Assembly (NCBI RefSeq): GCF_020525925.1
Contig: NZ_CP084876.1
Location: 3,162,001-3,226,000, forward strand
Length of the DNA: 64,000 nt
Direction of reading: 5' to 3'
DNA from: Klebsiella quasipneumoniae subsp. quasipneumoniae
Lineage (GTDB): Bacteria > Pseudomonadota > Gammaproteobacteria > Enterobacterales > Enterobacteriaceae
The translations under genes and the position numbers were made by a program. The notes under the pieces are model-generated. The model saw only the letters and a list, made by a program, of their open reading frames with translations. It ran no database searches and was not told where the DNA came from. Positions 59,447-64,000 of this stretch are shown here, piece by piece (the stretch's first letter is position 1; each line of letters opens with the position of its first letter).

Positions 59447-60122
59447 ACTTGGTTAAACCTGCCGTCTTGCGGCGTTTGTACTCTTCCATCAGAACCTGCG
59501 CTGGCGTCGGCCCAGCTGGATGCCTCGGTGCTGCCAACTGCCGACGAATCGGAGGAATCGAAAACCCGTTAGCCAGGTGTTTAGTCCATTTCGTGAGTAA
59601 GTTTTCTGCCAGTTTTTTCAGCTCTCCCTCCGTCAGGTTCCTCTCAACTCCGGTTCTGCGCATCTCAATGCAAATGTGATACAGAACATCCTGTTTCCAT
59701 GGATATTTGTCGCTGCCCGAGTATCGATAAGATTCGTTTCTCCAGCGTTTGTACTCCGCCATCACTGCATCGGATGTCAGATTGAATGGATTAGCACCGC
59801 TGGCTGACACCAGCGCAACGAACTCAGCAAGATCCGGCGGCCATGTGTTTCCCGCCGCACAGCGCTCCATACACTGCCTGCAGACCAGCATAATCTGGGC
59901 ATCACTCATCGATCCAATCTGGGCAATCCACATATCCGAGGGCGCCGCCCCGTTCTTCTGGGTCCACCGGTTCGAGAATATCTCCCCCATTACCGTCCAT
60001 AGCCGCCAAGCCGTATCCGCCGCCAGCAAGTCCGTTTTGCTTTTCCCAGCGCTCTCTGGCTGCCTGAATTTCCTGAACTGCCCGGGATGCGGTGTTAGCT
60101 GGTTGAATTCCTGCATGGCCAT
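59445..60122 (-). CDS. replication protein P (helicase loader type)
   Basis: This protein of 225 residues is read from ATG 60122 after GGAGGTA; ATG 60116 is an alternative. LLAADTAWRLWTVMGEIF, CRQCMERCAAGNTWPPDLAEF and KYPWKQDVLYHICIEMR are P-like. It should load the host DnaB helicase at the phage origin. Its first ~220 bases overlap the end of the O-type gene in another frame. Confidence 0.8.
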   Translation of the reverse strand: MAMQEFNQLTPHPGQFRKFRQPESAGKSKTDLLAADTAWRLWTVMGEIFSNRWTQKNGAAPSDMWIAQIGSMSDAQIMLVCRQCMERCAAGNTWPPDLAEFVALVSASGANPFNLTSDAVMAEYKRWRNESYRYSGSDKYPWKQDVLYHICIEMRRTGVERNLTEGELKKLAENLLTKWTKHLANGFSIPPIRRQLAAPRHPAGPTPAQVLMEEYKRRKTAGLTK

Positions 60123-60885
60123 TACCTCCGGTTGCTGGTTGTGGTTTAGATTTGGCTCTGGCACTTATCACGCTGCGGGCAAATTTCTGCTCCCACTGAA
60201 TCTGAGTGAACACTTTCCCCTCGGATTTCCAGTACGCGATGAACTCTGCCAGCTCTGTAGGCAGATATGCCGGTTCGGGAAGCGCTATACCCCAGGTAGC
60301 AGCCAGTCGCGGCCAGTCCTGTGACGGCAGCCAAAGGTCGTGCATGGTGAATTTTCCGATCGGAATATCCACTCCAGGTAGATACTGAGGTTGCTGGGGA
60401 AAATTTCTCTCCTGCGCATAGAGAGTGGGGTTTGATCCTTTTCCCTTCCCTTCCCTTCCTTTTCCGTCAGTGAGTCCTCCATGAGGATTCACTGAGTCCT
60501 CACTGAGCCCTCCTTGATTAGGAGCTCTCTTTTCTTCCTTTCCTGCCTTAGACTCAGTGAATTCTGGCGGAAGAGGTATTTTTGAGGCCGAAGGCCTGTT
60601 TATTTTTTGATGCTTAAGGAAACCTTTAATCTGCAAATAGCAGACATCATTCACTGAATACTCAGTGAGTAATCCATGAGTAATCAGTTCCTGTATTAGT
60701 GGTTCGCAATCGAGCGCGTCCGCAGGGAAGATTTGCATCTTCAACCGTTTTGGCGAACGCTCAAGGCATCCCATATCGTTGGCGAAGTTGAACAACCCGA
60801 TAAACAGGAGACGCGCTGGAATTGAACATTCCACCACCTTCTCATCTGTCCAGAATTCAGGTTTAACTGTTCTGATGCGGGCCAT
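59902..60885 (-). CDS. DnaT-like replication initiator (O position)
   Basis: This protein of 327 residues starts MARIRTVKPEFWTDEKVVECS at ATG 60885 and has the winged-helix initiator core common in prophage O proteins. A low-complexity linker (GLTDGKGREGKGKGSNP) follows, and then a DnaT-type DNA-binding domain (LPSQDWPRLAATWG ... TQIQWEQKFARSVISAR). The origin may lie in the linker-coding region, as in lambdoid phages. The last 74 codons overlap P. Confidence 0.85.
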   Translation of the reverse strand: MARIRTVKPEFWTDEKVVECSIPARLLFIGLFNFANDMGCLERSPKRLKMQIFPADALDCEPLIQELITHGLLTEYSVNDVCYLQIKGFLKHQKINRPSASKIPLPPEFTESKAGKEEKRAPNQGGLSEDSVNPHGGLTDGKGREGKGKGSNPTLYAQERNFPQQPQYLPGVDIPIGKFTMHDLWLPSQDWPRLAATWGIALPEPAYLPTELAEFIAYWKSEGKVFTQIQWEQKFARSVISARAKSKPQPATGGNGHAGIQPANTASRAVQEIQAARERWEKQNGLAGGGYGLAAMDGNGGDILEPVDPEERGGALGYVDCPDWIDE

Positions 60886-60913
60886 CTGAAACCTCTTATT
60901 AACCAGCTGGTGC

Positions 60914-60937
60914 TGGTGGTCATTGTCAAAACTCGAT
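60914..60937 (-). repeat. dispersed early-gene element, copy 3
   Basis: On the minus strand AATCGAGTTTTGACAATGAC, followed by CACC. It differs from copies 1/2 by one missing C, and the following ATGACCACC matches copy 2. It lies 28 bases upstream of the O-type gene start. Confidence 0.7.
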
Positions 60938-61497
60938 TAGAAAAACTGCGGCGCTACGGCGCTGATGCTCGCCAGTAGTGGTCCCGCCGCATCTGCAGGG
61001 AGCATGTTAAAAAGTGCAATTGCAGCTTCCCGTATTTCACGCTCTAGTTTCTGCAGAGGTGCGCCAAGTAACTTGGCCTGGTGCGCTTCGCTGCATTCTT
61101 TGATTGCATTGGCCACCAGCTCAGTTTCAGTTAAGCCATGTTTTAGGCCATGTTTGCGCGCGATCTCTATCGGCATTGCATCAGCGATCGCCGCCGAAAG
61201 CTGGATGACATAACTGGTGTACTTCTCTGAACCGCCCTCGTTTTTCAGGTAGCGATACAGATTTTGTTTATTGACGCTGATACCGCGCCCGTTTTGTTTC
61301 TCCCACTGTTCGGCCACCAGCTGCGCGACGTGGTCTTGCGCACGCCCAGGTAATGAGGACTCCCATTCCTGAACGGCGGCCAAAATGGCTCGGCATTTCT
61401 TGCCGTCACGCCGACGGGGCAAATACTGATTTTCCGTTTTCAGTTGCATACTCATCACCGGAGTATGATTTTCAAAAGAGGTGGTTTGCATGGTCAC
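60937..61497 (-). CDS. YdaT/CII-position early regulator
   Basis: This protein of 186 residues contains RRDGKKCRAILAAVQEWESS, the helical KQNLYRYLKNEGGSEKYTSY, and a long C-terminal helix pair (QKLEREIREAAIALFNML). It is the second gene of the leftward early operon after the YdaS-like gene, overlapping it by 4 bases. This is the place of ydaT in Rac and cII in lambda. Called from position; similarity to YdaT is weak. Confidence 0.6.
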   Translation of the reverse strand: MTMQTTSFENHTPVMSMQLKTENQYLPRRRDGKKCRAILAAVQEWESSLPGRAQDHVAQLVAEQWEKQNGRGISVNKQNLYRYLKNEGGSEKYTSYVIQLSAAIADAMPIEIARKHGLKHGLTETELVANAIKECSEAHQAKLLGAPLQKLEREIREAAIALFNMLPADAAGPLLASISAVAPQFF

Positions 61498-61709
61498 TCC
61501 TTAGGTATTCCATCCGTCGGATTCGGATATAGATCAGGACGTAATTCATGAGGCGTAACGCCCGTTGCATTAAAAACCTGTAAAACTCGCGATGAAGGCA
61601 CAATACCTTTTGTTTTCCACTGACTTACTGCCATGCCGCTTACTCCAAGCGTTGATGCTAATTTATTGGCTGAGCCAGCTACTCGAATTGCGTTATCAAG
61701 GGCTGTCAT
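61494..61709 (-). CDS. YdaS/Cro-like DNA-binding protein
   Basis: This protein of 71 residues has a helix-turn-helix (SANKLASTLGVSGMAVSQWKTKG), with VPSSRVLQVFNATGVTPHELRPDLYP typical of YdaS antitoxin/Cro-like proteins. ATG 61709 follows GAGGAG. Divergent from the repressor across the operator region; first gene of the leftward early operon. Confidence 0.87.
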   Translation of the reverse strand: MTALDNAIRVAGSANKLASTLGVSGMAVSQWKTKGIVPSSRVLQVFNATGVTPHELRPDLYPNPTDGIPKE

Positions 61710-61737
61710 ATCTATCTCCTCGTTAAGTTAGGCATAA

Positions 61738-61753
61738 TAAAGCATAGGTTTAT
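61738..61753 (-). promoter_or_regulatory. operator in the leftward early promoter
   Basis: On the minus strand ATAAACCTATGCTTTA matches the ATAAACCAATGCTTTA site at 62340-62355 in 15 of 16 bases. It overlaps a probable promoter (TTGCAT with a TATTAT-type -10) for the YdaS-like gene. Confidence 0.65.
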
Positions 61754-61784
61754 ATTCAATGCAAATTTTTAATTTATTGTGACT

Positions 61785-61800
61785 ATAAACTAAACCTTTA
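61785..61800 (+). promoter_or_regulatory. second operator-like site upstream of the repressor gene
   Basis: ATAAACTAAACCTTTA matches the operator consensus in 12 of 16 bases and lies 11-26 bases before the repressor ATG, where it could mediate autoregulation. Confidence 0.45.
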
Positions 61801-61810
61801 CAATGGGCTT

Positions 61811-62200
61811 ATGAAAAACACTGAAGAACTCAACAACCAACTGATTGCTCGTTTGGAAGAAATTACTCAAAGAGGGATCAGCAAGGCGGATATGGCTCGC
61901 ATTGCTGGAGTTACACCTCAAGCGGTGAATGGGTGGTTTAAGAAAGGAGTAATCAGTAAAAAGTCCGCAATTGCCCTCGCGGAAGCTGCCAATGTGTCTG
62001 TAACTTGGTTGCTTGGAGAGAAAGTATCTGAAGATTCAGGCCTCAAGCCAAATGAGAGCAAAATGTTACGTCTGTTTAGGCAGTTACCTGAGGCTGAACA
62101 AGAGAGAATGATTGATACGTTTGAAGTCCGCCTAAAAGAAATCGATGATTATGTTGAGAAATATCTCCGTGGTCGATTTAAGGCTAGCGACACTAACTAA
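61811..62200 (+). CDS. RacR-like prophage repressor without cleavage domain
   Basis: This protein of 129 residues has an N-terminal helix-turn-helix (ISKADMARIAGVTPQAVNGWFKKG; ALAEAANVSVTWLLGEK) and a short helical C-terminus (LRLFRQLPEAEQERMIDTFE). The S24 self-cleavage domain of lambda CI is missing, so direct RecA-driven inactivation is not expected. It diverges from the YdaS-like gene and is followed by a terminator and a second copy of its operator. Confidence 0.85.
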   Translation: MKNTEELNNQLIARLEEITQRGISKADMARIAGVTPQAVNGWFKKGVISKKSAIALAEAANVSVTWLLGEKVSEDSGLKPNESKMLRLFRQLPEAEQERMIDTFEVRLKEIDDYVEKYLRGRFKASDTN

Positions 62201-62223
62201 CATCTCTGATCTCACCCCATGAA

Positions 62224-62247
62224 ACCGGCAAATGCCGGTTTTTTTTT
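62224..62247 (+). terminator. terminator of the repressor gene
   Basis: ACCGGCaaatGCCGGT stem followed by nine T, 24 bases after the repressor stop. Confidence 0.9.
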
Positions 62248-62327
62248 GCCTGCCGCGCAGCCTCAATCACTCCAACAGCTCCCCTGTCTCGATTAAAGCA
62301 AAAGTTTGCATCTGTATAAATCCAATA

Positions 62328-62357
62328 TTGACATCAAACATAAACCAATGCTTTAAT
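62328..62357 (+). promoter_or_regulatory. rightward early promoter (pL equivalent) with operator
   Basis: TTGACA (62328-62333) and TTTAAT (62352-62357) are 18 bases apart. The operator ATAAACCAATGCTTTA (62340-62355) lies in the spacer, so repressor binding would exclude RNA polymerase. It drives the rightward early genes from 62494 on. Confidence 0.7.
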
Positions 62358-62493
62358 CATTCCATCGCAGCAAGTCATCGAGGCAGGAAGCCCACGAAGT
62401 AGCTGCCGGCGGCATACGAAACACCGGATGAGATGACAGCAATATCAATCGCAGCAGGTTCAACGTTCGGCTGCCCGGCCTTAAGGGAAAGAA

Positions 62494-62622
62494 ATGAGTA
62501 TGGATAAAGCATATGAAGACTATTTTGAAAGCCTCTCTGAAGGTGAGGAGGCGCTGAGTTTCAGCGAGTTTACCGCGGCGCTTTCAGGTAAGCCGGCAGA
62601 CTGCGCCTCTTCTGAAATGTAA
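62494..62622 (+). CDS. small acidic early protein, 42 residues
   Basis: ATG 62494 follows AAGGGA. The product is acidic: MSMDKAYEDYFESLSEGEEA then LSFSEFTAALSGKPADCA. It is the first gene after the rightward early promoter. Small host-takeover proteins (Kil/Gam-like) often sit here; no function can be assigned. Confidence 0.6.
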   Translation: MSMDKAYEDYFESLSEGEEALSFSEFTAALSGKPADCASSEM

Positions 62623-62675
62623 TGGAAATCCTGCGCGCTTCGTGGTGGTGAATTGCAGGGTGAAAAAGCTCAATC

Positions 62676-62792
62676 GTGAAGATCAGCGTCACGACACCAC
62701 CGACGAAGCGCGTCGAAGTAGTGAAAATAAAAAATCAGGGTTTGCAATGCGGTGAATGCGGCTATGCGCACGCGACACAGTTAAAAAAGTAA
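62676..62792 (+). CDS. small basic zinc-knuckle-like protein, 38 residues
   Basis: GTG 62676 opens a frame with a basic N-terminus (KISVTTPPTKRVEVVKIKNQ) and a CGECGYAH knuckle. No clear ribosome site precedes the GTG, and the frame is closed just upstream, so no ATG start exists. Plausible small phage protein. Confidence 0.4.
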   Translation: MKISVTTPPTKRVEVVKIKNQGLQCGECGYAHATQLKK

Positions 62793-62923
62793 ACATGGCG
62801 GTTATTCACACGTTGTGGGGAAAAAGTTGTCGGCGGTAGTTGTTAACTGGCTGCCGTCACCGGGAGGCACCCGGCGCCGCATTGCAAAACCACATCCTAA
62901 TACTGAGTTAACTGGAGATAACT

Positions 62924-63046
62924 ATGAAGGATTTTGCCCGAGTACCTACCGGGAACCAGGCGACCCGCCTGAACTGGTTCGAGGTGAGACTACGCCAGCT
63001 GTGTTACTTGCTGGCGCAGAAAGGAAACCCTGAGGCTGAGGCATGA
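62924..63046 (+). CDS. small early protein, 40 residues
   Basis: ATG 62924 follows GGAGATAACT. Sequence MKDFARVPTGNQATRLNWFE then VRLRQLCYLLAQKGNPEAEA. The stop overlaps the DUF1482 start (ATGA), so translation is coupled. Typical tiny gene of lambdoid left operons; not recognised by family. Confidence 0.6.
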   Translation: MKDFARVPTGNQATRLNWFEVRLRQLCYLLAQKGNPEAEA

Positions 63047-63237
63047 ATACCCTGTTTGCCCTTGTCATCAGCGTTTGTGCTCTCACTGGTGAATGCTCTG
63101 ATGTTCTGATCGGTGTTTATCCATCAGAGGCCAGTTGCAACAGCAACGCCGATGAACAAAAAGTACAGGGCCAGTGCCTCCCCTACCGAAATGCACAAAA
63201 CATGGCTGACGACCAACAGCCTGCAGCGAGTTTTTGA
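63043..63237 (+). CDS. DUF1482 small secreted-type protein
   Basis: This protein of 64 residues, MNTLFALVISVCALTGECSD, with Cys at the conserved places (EASCNSNADEQ, GQCLPYRN), fits DUF1482. The N-terminus is hydrophobic and could be a signal or anchor. Coupled to the preceding 40-residue gene. Confidence 0.85.
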   Translation: MNTLFALVISVCALTGECSDVLIGVYPSEASCNSNADEQKVQGQCLPYRNAQNMADDQQPAASF

Positions 63238-63255
63238 ATCGAGTTTTGACCAATG
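63236..63255 (+). repeat. dispersed early-gene element, copy 1
   Basis: GAATCGAGTTTTGACCAATG overlaps the DUF1482 stop and lies 24 bases before the Rrf2-type start. An identical copy is at 63682-63701; related copies lie on the minus strand at 60914-60937 and 59426-59446. Confidence 0.75.
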
Positions 63256-63279
63256 GCCGTTACGGCCGGAGAAGTGATT

Positions 63280-63624
63280 ATGGAATTTGGAATGAAACGC
63301 GTTCTGGCATCTGTCCAGGCCGCCGCCACTTTGAATAAGCTCTATGACGGCTCGCCCGTTTCACTGACGGCCATCAGTAAAGAGTCAAAGCTGTCTACTT
63401 CATACCTTGAGCAGATCTTCAAAAAGCTGCGGGCGGGTAACCTGGTAATTTCACAGCGTGGCCCAGGTGGTGGTTATAGCCCCCGCGGCGATGACATCAC
63501 CGTTACAGAAGTGATCACTGCGGTATCTAAACTGCCAGCCCATAAAACTTTTGAGCCTATCCTGCGAGCGCTTGACGACGTTCGCGTATCACAGCTGCTG
63601 CGGGCCGATTCGCCAGCCCCATAA
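63280..63624 (+). CDS. Rrf2-family DNA-binding regulator
   Basis: This protein of 114 residues starts at ATG 63280 after GGAG (MEFGMKRVLASVQAAATLNK). An Rrf2 winged helix follows (SLTAISKESKLSTSYLEQIFKKLRAGNLVISQRGPGGGYSP). The three Cys that bind the iron-sulphur cluster in IscR/NsrR are absent, so it is probably a cluster-free variant. Known in Klebsiella-type prophage early regions; target genes unknown. Confidence 0.85.
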   Translation: MEFGMKRVLASVQAAATLNKLYDGSPVSLTAISKESKLSTSYLEQIFKKLRAGNLVISQRGPGGGYSPRGDDITVTEVITAVSKLPAHKTFEPILRALDDVRVSQLLRADSPAP

Positions 63625-63631
63625 AGCACAA

Positions 63632-63650
63632 AACCCGCGCAAGGCGGGTT
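63632..63650 (+). terminator. hairpin after the Rrf2 gene
   Basis: AACCCGCgcaaGGCGGGTT stem without a T-run; a weak terminator or processing site. Confidence 0.4.
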
Positions 63651-63681
63651 AAGTACCCGGTCAGCCGACCAAAGCTTTCCG

Positions 63682-63701
63682 GAATCGAGTTTTGACCAAT
63701 G
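63682..63701 (+). repeat. dispersed early-gene element, copy 2
   Basis: An exact second copy of GAATCGAGTTTTGACCAATG, 64 bases before the RecE-like start. Together with copy 1 it brackets the Rrf2 gene as a 446-base unit. Confidence 0.75.
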
Positions 63702-63765
63702 ACCACCACCAGGGCGGCTGCCATCAGCTGCCGGGTATCTTACAATCCAAAGGAGCCCAAACGCA

Positions 63766-64000
63766 ATGAACAACTACCCGTATCTCATTAAAGCTAAGGC
63801 AAAAGCAAACGAAGCGAAAAGCCTCTTCTGCTGGTTCTCTGCTAAATCCGATTCTCGCGCCGAGCGCAAAATCCTGGACATCCTGGAAGACGCTGAAATT
63901 AACGTTGGCCGTGGCGCCAGCCATCAGCTGCCGATCCGCACCAACTGGCTCATCGTTGATGACTTACCGGAAGAAGGTGTACTGGATGACACCTGGTGCG
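63766..64000 (+). CDS. RecE-like exodeoxyribonuclease VIII, N-terminal part
   Basis: The gene runs off the right edge; 78 codons are visible from ATG 63766, which follows AGGAG. TNWLIVDDLPEEGVLDDTWC matches the start region of Rac RecE (NDLPAEGEIDFTW). RecE is a 5'-3' exonuclease acting with the annealing protein RecT. Its presence fits the Rac-like control genes. The nuclease domain itself is beyond the window. Confidence 0.75.
   Translation, partial: MNNYPYLIKAKAKANEAKSLFCWFSAKSDSRAERKILDILEDAEINVGRGASHQLPIRTNWLIVDDLPEEGVLDDTWC

Noticed and set aside
62815..63033. 72-codon GTG frame on the plus strand
   Set aside because: It overlaps a better-supported 40-codon gene (62924-63046) with ribosome site and ATGA coupling; its sequence is Pro/Arg-rich like a shadow frame.

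Overview
The window is a stretch of enterobacterial chromosome, most like Klebsiella: GC-rich host genes, a yciGFE-katN cluster, a FUSC/DUF1656/HlyD efflux cluster and an icd locus. A long prophage is inserted in icd. Bases 1-12.7 kb are host DNA. From about 12.7 kb to the right edge everything is prophage, and it continues past the edge, because no integrase is seen. The boundary is a 3' icd fragment at 12714-12879. It encodes the last ~55 residues of isocitrate dehydrogenase and ends abruptly in phage DNA, the arrangement made by phage 21- and e14-type integration, with the displaced host end at the side away from int.

Host part: a FUSC/DUF1656/HlyD tripartite efflux cluster (1-1909, +); a short-Q-loop cytochrome bd oxidase, CioAB type (1903-4316, -); an oxidative/osmotic-stress cluster yciG-yciF-yciE-katN (4372-6578, -); a zinc alcohol dehydrogenase and a DUF1272 protein; an isochorismatase-like hydrolase preceded by a threonine-rich 28-codon ORF; a GntR regulator next to a perfect palindromic operator, divergent from an OsmC/ABM-monooxygenase/ACT/ArsR-type group (10412-12440).

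Prophage part, from attR inward: a low-GC conversion region with a zinc-ribbon membrane protein, a stand-alone EAL protein and a MASE2-GGDEF protein (13.2-15.6 kb). Then comes one long leftward late operon (16-50 kb). It encodes a tail fibre with an S74 chaperone, a giant 4195-residue J protein, lambda-type tail genes I/K/L/M/H/G-T/V, HK97-type head genes, terminase, an HNH protein and phage 21-type lysis genes. Rho-independent terminators sit between many late genes, so expression should depend on the antiterminator (DUF1133, 50.5-51.1 kb). Two small rightward cassettes interrupt the late operon; the one at 49.3-50.0 kb looks like a three-gene membrane-protein module. The leftward early region (51.1-61.7 kb) carries a DUF968 protein, a LexA-type DNA-binding protein with no protease domain, a DinI-like protein under a perfect LexA box, an AIPR abortive-infection protein, a GAF-GGDEF-EAL phosphodiesterase, and replication genes O/P. 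Control is of the Rac type: a RacR-like repressor (+) against YdaS/YdaT-like genes (-), with matching operators on both sides. The rightward early operon (62.3 kb to the edge) has small proteins, DUF1482, an Rrf2 regulator and the start of a RecE-like exonuclease.

The least ordinary features are: three cyclic-di-GMP proteins in one prophage, placed in two separate regions; the J gene, with about ten jelly-roll-like modules and a visible internal block duplication; a dispersed 20-bp element at the starts of at least four early genes; and the three-gene cassette next to the lysis genes.
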